NCBI GenBank assembly: GCA_028751875.1
Contig: CM054158.1
Location: 4,975,449-5,039,448 of the forward strand
Direction: 5' to 3'
Length of the DNA: 64,000 nucleotides
Source: Rapana venosa
Lineage: Eukaryota; Mollusca; Gastropoda; Neogastropoda; Muricidae
A program made the translations under genes and the position numbers. The number at the start of each line of letters is the position of its first letter. The first letter of the stretch is position 1. A model generated the notes under the pieces. That model searched no databases. It saw only the letters and a program-made list of their open reading frames with translations, and had not been told where the DNA came from. Shown here one piece after another: positions 1 to 8,460 of this stretch.

Positions 1-57
1 ATCTCCCCCCACCCCCCCTCTCTCTCTCTCACACACATTTCCCAACTTGTCAATCAG

Positions 58-204
58 GAACGGGACCCCTTTCTGGACGATTTTGAAGCCGACTTTCACA
101 TCGGGAGCGTGAAGGTGTGGATCAAATCCCTGGCCTACATGATCGAGTTGAAGGAACAGTTGGAGATCACCAATTACAGTGGCCAGGCTGTGGGACTCTT
201 GAAT
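58..204 (+). CDS. Kinesin-3 family protein (KIF28/KLP-6-like), internal exon A
   Basis: The exon is bounded by an acceptor (cccaacttgtcaatcag) and a perfect donor (AAT|gtgagt). It is 147 nt, 49 codons, phase 0 at both ends, and opens ERDPFLDDFEADFHIGSVKVW followed by SLAYMIELKEQLEITNY. From family knowledge this resembles the segment after the stalk of kinesin-3 motors, which are plus-end microtubule motors carrying vesicle or ciliary cargo. The motor and FHA domains would lie upstream, outside the window. The next exon continues the domain without a phase change. The KIF28/KLP-6 assignment rather than KIF13 or KIF1 is from memory of family patterns, not from a search. Confidence 0.78.
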
Positions 205-447
205 GTGAGTTGGGGCTTGTGGAAAGGTTGGGGTGGAGGGAAGGGGTTGGGGTGGGGGGGTGGGGAAGGGGTGGTGGGGGTGGGGTTGGGGTGATGGTGT
301 GGTAGGTGGGGGATGGGTGTGATGGTGAGGGTGGAGTGTGTGTGGTGGAGGATGTAGGTAGGTAGCGGGGGGATGAGGGGTTTAGTGGGTGGGTGGGTGG
401 GTGGGTGTGTAGTCGTGCGCGTACGTGTGTGCGTGTATATTTGTATT
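205..447. repeat. G/T-rich intronic low-complexity tract
   Basis: The tract follows the exon A donor directly. It is GGGGT/GGGTG-rich with almost no C on the + strand and then grades into (GGGT)n and GT-rich sequence. The many G runs could form G-quadruplexes in the nascent RNA. I see no gene in it. Confidence 0.7.
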
Positions 448-605
448 TGTTAAAACTATTTGAATGATTGTGTAAGAATAGGCTCAAGGCCGAGTGTTTT
501 GATTTGGTGGTGGTGGGGGGGTGGGGGTTGTGGCAAGATAATAGCGCTATATAAATTCGATTTCCCATCATTATCATCATCATTGTTGTTATCATTATTA
601 TCAAC

Positions 606-674
<69 letters not shown>

Positions 675-734
675 ATTATTATCATTATTATTATTGTTGT
701 TGTTGTTGTTGTTGTTATTATTATTATTATTATT

Positions 735-769
<35 letters not shown>

Positions 770-850
770 TAGTATTATTATCATCTTCATTATTATTATT
801 ATCATTATCATTATTATTACTATTAACAGTATCATCATCATTAAAGTAAA
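448..850 (+). repeat. LINE/SINE 3' tail with ATT/ATC trinucleotide microsatellite
   Basis: Positions 455-575 resemble the 3' tail shared by the CR1-like LINE at 52.2-52.4 kb and two SINE types. It has a degraded gagcgctttgatttg-like segment and then gcgctatataaattc. The tail runs into about 270 bp of ATT, GTT and ATC trinucleotides. Long leucine- or isoleucine-rich reading frames here are products of the microsatellite. Confidence 0.7.
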
Positions 851-915
851 CCTCACGATAACCTCAAAAACACCACCACCAGCAGCATCATCACACTACA
901 CTGTCTATCTGTCTA

Positions 916-916
<1 letters not shown>

Positions 917-994
<78 letters not shown>
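917..994. repeat. (AT)n microsatellite
   Basis: About 39 uninterrupted AT repeats end 8 bases before the acceptor of exon B, where a polypyrimidine tract would normally be. Confidence 0.95.
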
Positions 995-996
<2 letters not shown>

Positions 997-1002
997 CACC
1001 AG

Positions 1003-1149
1003 GTGGAAATAGTCCCCTGTGACAGCAAGGGGAAGGAATTCACGGACGCAGACGACAAATTCGTGGAAGACCCCGCCATGTTGATGGGTCAAAATGTCTT
1101 CTTCGTCATCAAAATCATCAGCGCTCGTGGCCTGCCCAATAAGTTCACG
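1003..1149 (+). CDS. Kinesin-3 family protein, internal exon B
   Basis: The acceptor is atataacaccag and the donor ACG|gtaagt. The exon is 147 nt, 49 codons, phase 0. It opens VEIVPCDSKGKEFTDADDKF and ends VIKIISARGLPNKFT. In family terms, the NVE(I/V)VPC motif spans the junction with exon A (GLLN|VEIVPC), and the 'ARGLP.(K/R)F' motif is typical of the beta-rich region in kinesin-3 tails. The frame is intact and joins exon A cleanly. The unusual point is the acceptor context: an (AT)n tract replaces most of the polypyrimidine tract. Confidence 0.8.
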
Positions 1150-1611
1150 GTAAGTTGATATACTTACTTTTGATATCTGTGTGTTTTATGTTATTGTTGT
1201 TGTTGTTGGTGGTGGTGGTGGTGGTGGTGGTTGTTGTAACTTCACGGTGAGTTGATATTTACAACAAAAGAAGAAGAAGACTGCGGAGTAAAAGAAAATA
1301 AAGAAGAATGCAGAAAAGAGGACAGCGTAGCTTGATTTCAGGCACAAGATCACTCCTTTCTTTCTCAACAGCAATTCCACAATTTCTCCATCAAGCTTTC
1401 ATTCAGATCGATTTGGCCAAAGTTCGGTTTTTATGCCATGATAACTATCAACCTCCTCTTTTCTGTACAATACACCAAATCCACATGTTCGCGTTTCCTT
1501 TCTAAAGTGATTTTTATGTTATTTATATTCTTGTTCAGTAAAATATAAAGTTGTATGATTAGAATAATTATTCACTTTATATTTTTGATGATTGAATTTT
1601 TTGTTGTTGTT
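1150..1611. other. Intron, no recognised gene
   Basis: The interval holds a GGT/GTT microsatellite at about 1193-1237 and otherwise AT-rich unique-looking sequence. The phrase cacggtgagttgatattta at 1243-1261 partly repeats the exon B donor region (1146-1160), a small local duplication. Confidence 0.6.
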
Positions 1612-1860
1612 ATCCTTCGGATGAGACTATAAACCGAGGCCCCGTGTGCGAACACATGCAGAACATCTTGCGCACACATTAAATCCTGTTCCGCTGTTCG
1701 AAAGAGTATGCCATTGTGTGCCGGTGGGAATAGATGACAATTTTTTTTAAACCGCATACACACGCAAAAAAAAAAGTCATCTGAGCGCTTTGATTTGTTG
1801 CTTTACAAGATTCAGCGCTATATAAATTCCATACATTATTATTGTTATTATTATTGTTCA
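1612..1860 (+). repeat. SINE type 2, 5'-truncated, with LINE-like tail
   Basis: It starts at tccttcggatgagac and continues aaaccgaggccccgtgtgcg, then cattgtgtgccggtgggaa. It ends in the gcgctttgatttg ... gcgctatataaattc tail and ATT repeats. The tRNA-like head seen in the copy at 48907 is missing. Confidence 0.85.
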
Positions 1861-2285
1861 TTTTTCGTTGAAAAATTGTGTTGTTTGGTTGGGAGCTTTT
1901 TTTTTGTTAATTTTCCTTTTTTAAGGGGGTTTCTTTTTGCTCAGGGGGTTGGTTGTAAAAAAAATAAATTAAATAAAACAAGCATGTTTGCTCACCACAG
2001 CTGTCAGTTTCCCCCACTTTCAGCTGCTCTCAGTTGGTATCCAATCCATCCTAGCCCAGCTAGTGCTGACTATATCAGGAACTGTCCACACTAACTTGGA
2101 CCTGGAAAACAGAAAAAGTAAGAGACGCGCTCAAAATTCCGCACTCTTCACTGAGTTACGCTGGATTCTGTGCACTGTTTACGCCATAATCCTCTGTCCT
2201 TCTTTTTCCCTTCACCTTCACCTATCCCCTAGTCCCTTGGACCTTGGGGGTAACACCATCGCACTGAAGATTCTCCAACCTCTCT
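1861..2285. other. Intron, no recognised gene
   Basis: T-rich sequence to about 1980, then balanced-composition sequence with no open frame flanked by convincing splice sites. I recognise nothing here. Confidence 0.5.
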
Positions 2286-2521
2286 AAAGGTAAAGAGTGT
2301 CCCATAACCAGTAAGGTCGTAGGAGAGCGAGGCGTCAGAGACCTCAACTTCTCCATGGACCAGCATACTGAGGGCGGTGGCGCCCATCTCCTCTCCCTCG
2401 CTGCTTTACCTTCCCTGACCCTAAAGAAGGCAAGGTACTTGTTTTACAGCCGGGTGAACTGGGGGGACTGTACTGAATGAAGCCAAGGCGCGCAAACGGG
2501 TCACCCACCCAACTGGCCACC
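2286..2521 (-). repeat. SINE type 1, missing its tRNA-like head
   Basis: The element lies in reverse. It starts with the tail complement (taaaggtaaagagtgtcccataacc) and continues through the conserved tctcctctccctcgctgc block to the ggtcaccc...caactgg segment. It stops there, lacking the tRNA-like head seen at 54115. It ends about 24 bases before the exon C acceptor. Confidence 0.88.
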
Positions 2522-2545
2522 TTTCTGTTCCATTCCATGTTTCAG

Positions 2546-2671
2546 GACATCTTTGCCAAGTTCCTGGTGTACGTGGACAAGGACTTCACGCTGACCAAGA
2601 AGGTTCCCAACACCTCCAATCCCGACTGGAACTTCAAGAAAGTCTGCAACCTGGGTACCGTGGACGAGGCC
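2546..2671 (+). CDS. Kinesin-3 family protein, internal exon C
   Basis: The acceptor is ctgttccattccatgtttcag and the donor GCC|gtatgt. The exon is 126 nt, 42 codons, phase 0. It begins DIFAKFLVYVDKDFTLTKK and contains PNTSNPDWNFKK. The '(N/G)T(S/I)NPD(F/W)(N/K)' motif is a hallmark of this beta-rich segment in KIF28/KIF13-type kinesins (family knowledge). It follows exon B directly, and both phases match. The acceptor region abuts a truncated SINE, so the branch point must lie in the remaining 24 bases or in SINE sequence. Confidence 0.8.
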
Positions 2672-2699
2672 GTATGTACCTCTTTGATGCCGATAGGGT

Positions 2700-3535
2700 G
2701 TGAGGAGAAAGACCTTGCGGTGGGGTGGAGTAGAGAGGAATGGAGTGGAGAGGGGTGGAGTGGAGTGGGGTGAAGTGGAGTGGGGTGGGGTGGAGTGGAG
2801 AGGGGTAGAGTGGAGAAGGGTAGAGTGGAGAGGGGTGGGGTGGAGAGGGGTGGAGTGGAGAGGGGTGGAGTGGAGAGGGGTAGAGTGGAGTGGGGTGGAG
2901 TGGGGAGGGGTAGAGTGGGGTGGAGTGGAGTGGGGTGGAGAGGAGTGGGGGTGGAGTGGAGAGGGGTGAGTGGAGAGGGGTGGAGTGGAGAGGGGTGGAG
3001 TGGAGAGGGGTGGAGTGGGGAGGGTGGAGTGGAGAGGGGTGGAGTGGAGAGGGGTTGAGTGGAGAGGGGTGGAGTGGAGAGGGGTGGAGTGGGGAGGGGT
3101 AGAGTGGGGTGGAGTGGAGTGGGGTGGAGAGGAGTGGGGTGGAGTGGAGAGGGGTGGAGTGGAGAGGGGTGGAGTGGAGAGGGGTGGAGTGGAGAGGGGT
3201 GGAGTGGAGAGGGGTGGAGTGGGGAGGGGTGGAGTGGAGAGGGGTGGAGTGGGGAGGGGTAGAGTGGGGTGGAGTGGGGAGGGGTAGAGTGGGGTGGAGT
3301 GGAGTGGGGTGGAGTAGAGTGGGTAGAGTGGAGTGGGGTGGAGTGGGGAGGGGTAGAGTGGGGTGGAGTGGAGTGGGGTGGAGAGGAGTGGGGTGGAGTG
3401 GAGAGGGGTGGAGTGGAGAGGGGTAGAGTGGGGTGGAGTGGAGAGGGGTGGAGTAGAGTGGGGTAGAGTGGAGTGGGGTAGAGTGGGGTGAGGTAGAGTG
3501 GGGTAGAGTGGGGTGAGGTAGAGTAAAGTAGGGTA
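2700..3535. repeat. GGAGT/GGGGT minisatellite
   Basis: About 840 bp of 5-mers arranged in 15-bp blocks such as GTGGAGTGGAGAGGG. The + strand is almost free of C and the − strand almost free of G. The tract begins about 30 bp after the exon C donor. Proline/serine/histidine-rich reading frames on the − strand are its by-products. It is purine-rich and a candidate for G-quadruplex or triplex structure. Confidence 0.95.
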
Positions 3536-3562
3536 TTGGACAGCATCTCTCTGTTCTTTCAG

Positions 3563-3625
3563 GCTGTATGCTATCTTCAGGAGGAAGCCATCATAATTCA
3601 GATTTGGGGCAAGCAGAAGCTGTTG
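3563..3625 (+). CDS. Kinesin-3 family protein, exon D version 1 (3' end uncertain)
   Basis: The acceptor is atctctctgttctttcag. The open frame reads AVCYLQEEAIIIQIWGKQKL and then runs into a TATTG-type repeat. The peptide matches the family pattern after exon C, where '...(I/V)(I/V)Q(I/V)WGKQ' closes this domain. No convincing phase-0 GT donor follows; the array starts immediately, so the exon end is approximate. A homologous second version lies at 4005. Either this copy is used alone, or the two are alternative exons, or one is dead. Confidence 0.65.
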
Positions 3626-3985
3626 TATTGCATTGTATTGCACTGTATTGTATTGCACTGTCTTGTATTGCATTGTGTTGTATTGTGTTGTATCGCACTG
3701 TATTGTATTGCATTGTGTTGTATTGCATTGTGTTGTATTGCGCTGTTTTGTATTGTATTGTTCTGCATTGTGTTGTATTGGACTGTGTTGTATTTATTGC
3801 ACTGCATTACAATGTATTGTGTTGCACAGTATTATATTCCACTATATTGTATTGCACTGTATTGCATTGCACTGTACTGTACTGCACTGTATTACAGTGC
3901 ACTGCATTGCACTGTATTGTATTTATATTGTATTGTATTGTATTGCAATGTATTGCATTGTGTTGTATTGCACAGTATTATATTA
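3626..3985. repeat. TATTG/CATTG pentanucleotide array 1
   Basis: Units alternate tattg, cattg, cactg and gtgtt with a 5-bp period. Long cysteine/leucine/tyrosine-rich reading frames on both strands are artefacts of this periodicity, because several 5-mer phases lack stops. Confidence 0.95.
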
Positions 3986-4004
3986 CATCTCTCTGTCCCG
4001 TCAG

Positions 4005-4067
4005 GCTGCAGACTTTCTTAAGGACAGAGTCACCGTGATTCAGATTTGGAACAATCAGAAGCTATTG
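4005..4067 (+). CDS. Kinesin-3 family protein, exon D version 2 (duplicated exon)
   Basis: The acceptor is atctctctgtcccgtcag, nearly the same as for version 1. The frame reads AADFLKDRVTVIQIWNNQKL and then a pentanucleotide array. It keeps A...L......IQIW..QKL of version 1, while the N-terminal half and the GK to NN site differ. This is the pattern expected of a duplicated exon under protein-level constraint. As with version 1, no good donor is visible at the 3' edge. Confidence 0.6.
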
Positions 4068-5110
4068 CATTGCATTGTACTGTATTACACTGTATTGCAT
4101 TGTATTATGTGGAATTGTATTGCATTGCATTGTATTGTATAATATGGCATTGTATTGCATTGTGTTGTATTGTATTGCTTTGTATTGTATAGCATGGCAA
4201 TGTATTGCATTGTGTTGTATTGTTTTGCACTGCATTGTATAGCATGGCAATGTATTGTGTTGTATTGTATTGCATTGTGTTGTATTGCATTGTACTGTAT
4301 TGTACTGCATTGTGTTGTATTGTATTGCACTGTGTTGTATTGCATTGCATTTTGTTCCATCGTATTGCACTGTTTTGTATTGCATTGCATTGTATTGTAT
4401 AGCATGTCATTGTATTGCATTTCATTGTGTTGTATTGTATTGTACTGTATTGTATTGTATTGTATTGCATTGTATTGTATAGCATGGAATTATATTGCAT
4501 TGCGTTGTATTGTATTGTATTGCACTGTATTGTATTGTGTGCATTGCACTGTATTGTACTGCACTGTACTACACTGTATTGCGCTGTACTGTACTACACT
4601 GTATTGCACTGCACTGTACAACACTTTATTGCGCTGCACCGTACTACACTGTATTGCGCTGCACCGTACTACACTGTACTGCACTGCACTGTACAACACT
4701 TTATTGCGCTGCACCGTACTACACTGTACTGCACTGCACTGTACAACACTGTACTGCACTGCACTGTACTACACTGTATTGCACTGCACCGTACTACACT
4801 GTATTGCACTGCACTGTACAACACTGTACTGCACTGCACTGTACTACACTGTACTGCACTGCACTGTATTGCACTGCACTGTACTACACTCTAGTCTAGT
4901 GCACCACATTGGAATATACCTTGCATTGTATCCTATCGTGTTGTACTGTGTTGTATCGCACTGCATTGTATTGTATCGCACTGTATTGTATTGCACTGTA
5001 TTATATTTATTGCTCTGCATAGTGCAATGTATTGTATTGCACTGTACTGCACTGCATTGTATTCTTTTGCAACGCATTGCAGTATACTGTGCTACATTGT
5101 ATTGTTGTGC
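4068..5110. repeat. Pentanucleotide array 2
   Basis: It begins as cattg/tattg repeats. From about 4550 it shifts to higher-order units of about 50-60 bp built from gcactg, tacactg and gtacaac, for example cgctgcaccgtactacactg recurring at about 4630-4730. It is cut off abruptly at 5110 by the 5.6 kb duplicated segment. Confidence 0.93.
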
Positions 5111-5309
5111 ACTGATGCCTTTATGGCAACGTCCATTTTGTGTACGTATGTGGAAAGTGAACATATCAGCAGACATTTGACAGAAGGATAAGGTAATGGG
5201 GATTGAGATGCTTCTTACAGAGTAAAAAGTACAGGGAGGTAAAGATTATTTTGTATTTGATTGTTTGTCCCATAAAACCTATGTGGTTGAAGGGGGAGTG
5301 AGAGTGGGG

Positions 5310-5570
5310 TAGGGGATGGGAGCGACGGCATCACGAGACTCAGCTTCTCTAGGGGCCAGCATATGGAGGGTGGCGGACCCACATCTCCTCTCCATCGCTG
5401 CTTTACCTTTACTGACCCTAAAGAGGGCAGGGGTAGGTAACCATTTAAGTCTGGGGGAACGTATGATGCCTAGGCGCGCAAAACGGTCACCCTCCCAACT
5501 GGTTAAACCTCGCTCAATGCTGCTTTACTTGGCTGGGGGAAGGGTGAAAGCGGAGAGTGCTCCTTCCAGA
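5310..5570 (-). repeat. SINE type 1 fragment inside the long repeat
   Basis: Contains gagactcagcttctctaggg, the tctcctctcc(a/c)tcgctgc block and ggcgcgcaaaacggtcaccc. The tRNA-like head is incomplete: it ends near ctggctgggggaagggtgaaagcggagagtgctcc and then diverges. A second copy is at 21682-21942. Confidence 0.8.
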
Positions 5571-5699
5571 GCTTCCCGTTCCCCAGGGTTCACCTCACTA
5601 TTGAGGAAGTTGAAGGTCAGAATTTAAAGAAACACGCTATCGGACATAGGAAGGTGCTCCTGACTTCTGTGAATTAAATACAACTGAAGAGTGGTACGG

Positions 5700-6045
5700 G
5701 CATCGTCACACCAACATGTGGGACTGGCCAAGACTTGTCCTTAGGGAACAGTACAAGGGAAGGAGACGAAGAGGCAGGACAGAGAAACGATGGGAAGATC
5801 TACAACGTCTCAGAGAGTGGAATGACTGGTCTTGGAGTGGGAACGCTTTGCTAAGGAAACTCCAGAACAGGAAAGAAGACCGCGGAAAGTGGAGGAAAGC
5901 TGGTTGAATAATCTTCATTGGTTACCCGGGCGAGGTGATGGGCCGCCGCCTCATTGTGCTGGCCCTGTGATGGCCCCTGGAGAAGCTGAGGCGCTGATGC
6001 CTCACTCTCCCTTCAACCCATAGGGTTATGGGACTCCTTTACCTT
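5700..6045 (+). mobile_element. RTE-like LINE C-terminal fragment joined to a SINE type 1 tail
   Basis: Positions 5706-5908 encode the last part of an RTE-type polyprotein, in pieces: GRRRRGRTEKRWEDLQ, then WSWSGNALLRKLQNRKEDRG and KWRKAG. Family members end with 'G(K/G)RRRGRQRKRWEDNI..WTGL'. Directly after the stop, 5926-6045 is the 3' half of SINE type 1 in + orientation, ending ggttatgggactcctttacc. Same content at 22072-22417. Confidence 0.7.
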
Positions 6046-6416
6046 CTGTACCTTTTTACTCTGTATGAGCACCTCATCCCATTGCCTGTATCCTTCTGTC
6101 AAGGCAATGTTGCTGATATGTTCACGTTCCTCATACGTACACAAATAGGGACGTGGCCAGGAAAGGCATCAGTCTGCTCTTGAAACTGATGGCAAGCATA
6201 TCATATCAACACGTAAACCTATGTGAACATCACTTGTACATACACCTCATTCTAAACGACGTTTAATGTGTGATCTCATCTTCTTCCAAAAATATTCAAG
6301 CATGCTGATTTCTAGTGACGATAGATGTTATTGTTGTTGGTGAATGTTGTTATTGTTAGTTGTGGCGTTCCCCAGCTTACACTCTGGGGGGACCACCCAC
6401 AATGTGATTCTTACTC
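6034..6416. repeat. Inverted-repeat arm, copy 1 (partner 5111-5245 truncated)
   Basis: 6034-6178 is the imperfect reverse complement of 5111-5245; gatatgttcacgttcctcat pairs with gtggaaagtgaacatatcag. In copy 2 the full arms are 21245-21617 and 22406-22788. Here the left partner is cut at 5111. Confidence 0.8.
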
Positions 6417-7070
6417 ACTCATCATCCCACTGGGAAAATCACTGTTGAAGTATTGAATAATTGCACTCTGAATTGAGAAGTTTTTTACGTGTTTGACTGG
6501 TTTTAAGTGCCTTGCCATCTATAGGCAGGCCATACTCCGAATTCAGAGGATTTTGTGTTTCTACTGTAGAGGAGTTTGCAAGAGTGCAGGTTTTTTCTTT
6601 GTGATGTTTAAGAGCTTGTCATGTCTCTGGGACGGCAATCTCAACCTAGTATTTTACAAACATACACACTTTTGTGTAGGGCTTTGGCAATGAGATGACA
6701 TCAATAATGACACTGCTTTTGCTGGGCCATTGTGACGAGTAGATCAACAGGAACCTGGGAGAGGAAAGAGAGAAGCAGCAGGAAGAAGCAGAATCACAGA
6801 AGAAAAACAAAGGAAAAAAAGTAGATTAGAAGGAAGTACTCGGTCGTGAATGACTGTGTCTCCTCTTGCTCTATGACGATCACAACGAATTGCGTTTTGA
6901 GACCACTGAAAGAAAGGAGGAGGTAGAAGAGTATGTGAAAAAGGAAGGAGGAGGGAGAAGGAAATAAGGTAGGAAGGGAGGAGAGGACGAAAAGAAGAAG
7001 GGAGAGGAGAGAGGAAGGAGATGGAGGAGGAGGAGAAGGAGAAGACCAGGGAAATGCTTAATTTTAATCT
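6417..7070. other. Unclassified sequence with a charged, coding-like stretch
   Basis: From about 6739 one frame reads INRNLGEEREKQQEEAESQ plus a lysine-rich end and a stop at about 6826. A second frame near 6895 reads LRFETTERKEEVEEYVKKE. The composition resembles a coiled coil, but the sequence is also simply purine-rich, and I see no solid donor. It is duplicated at 22789-23442. Confidence 0.35.
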
Positions 7071-7667
7071 ACAATTAACTTATATCTTTATAGACAACAG
7101 GATGAACAGTTCTTATCATATTATAATAGGGGGAGTAATTATTATCACAAGTTTTAGATACTCAAAAAAAAAATATATAAAATAAAAATAAAAATAAAAA
7201 AAAATTAATTTACTGGTTTACGCACTATACGGGGAATACAACTAAGTAGATGAAAAAAATAGAAAGTGGACTTAATATACCTCGCTAAAAATAAAGGGTG
7301 GGGGACTTTTGTATTTTTTATTCAGTTAAAATTATAGGTGCCTTGAGACAAATAGGAACTTTGGGGGGAGAATAAAAAATAATATAATAAATCATAATAA
7401 ATACAAAACAAAAAATAACTTATTAAATTAATAAAAACTTCAACTCCATAAAAAAAAAGTGGAAAAAGAATAATAGGATCGGGGGAAATGTAATAAAAAA
7501 TAAACAATCTACTGAGACGTCAAAATAAAAAACAAGGCAATAAAAAAAAAATTATAAAATAAAATATAAAAAAAGAAGGATAAAATTACTGGTTAAATGG
7601 AAATTTGAAAAAAAATAAAAAAAAATTAAAAAAAAAATAAACTATAAAAAACCTAAAAACATAGGGG

Positions 7668-7698
<31 letters not shown>

Positions 7699-8460
7699 GG
7701 CTCACGTCCCGGAAAACCCAACTTAATAATTAAATTTAAAGAAAAAAAAAATAATAAAAAAAAAACATGGGTAAAATTAACATTGGGGGGGGGATAGTAT
7801 GGAAATTATTATATTATAATATTTTATTTAATTTTTTTCCGTTTTCTTAATTTAATTTCTTTTTTTAGATGTTTAATTTCATATGATATGAAGCAAAGAA
7901 GGGGGGGGGGGGAATTTGTAAATTAACACATAAATAATAAATTTTCTGTCATATTTTGTTAAAAAATCGCCAAATAGCTAACAAAAAAAAGACAAGACTT
8001 AAAAAAAAAAATTAAAAAAAATATAAAACGAAACACAAGAAAAAAAAAAAACAAAAAAGACAACGTAAAAAAAGTATTTAAATAAACAAAAATCAAACAA
8101 TAAAAAAAAAAAACGATAAAAAAAAGAAAATATACACAAAAAATAAAAAAAACAAATCTCCTGATAAAATTACTAATATAGTATGAGGAAAATACAAGGA
8201 CAAAAACTATATTCTAAAGGGGAGGGGACCTACTTTTAGAAAGATGGGGAATACATTAAAATATTTAAAATCATCTATTGGCAGGAAATCCAAAAACAAA
8301 AAAAATAATAAAATAAAAAAAAAAAAAAAGTGACTTCAATCCGGGATATACAAACTCAACAAAATAAAAAAACCAAAACAAAATAACGCTCACCCAAACA
8401 AAAAAAGAACAGGCAAGAAAATCAAGACAAACCTAAGAGGGATCAAAACCAAAAAAAAAA
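7071..8460. other. A-rich, homopolymer-laden block without recognisable genes
   Basis: Dominated by A runs of 5-20, with TA and AAAT repeats and occasional G runs. No frame survives. It may be badly read LINE 5' sequence, since RTE homology starts immediately after it. Same at 23443-24832. Confidence 0.55.

Noticed and set aside
241..420. G-rich repeats resembling telomeric sequence
   Set aside because: No TTAGGG or other fixed telomere unit; the run is irregular GGGGT/GGGTG next to coding exons.
2501..3673. Long minus-strand frames of about 330-390 residues rich in Pro, Ser, Thr and His
   Set aside because: They translate the GGAGT minisatellite; the 5-bp period without stops keeps frames open by chance.
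3536..5180. Cys/Leu/Tyr-rich frames up to about 340 residues on the + strand
   Set aside because: Products of the TATTG/CATTG pentanucleotide arrays, open in several frames and on both strands at once.
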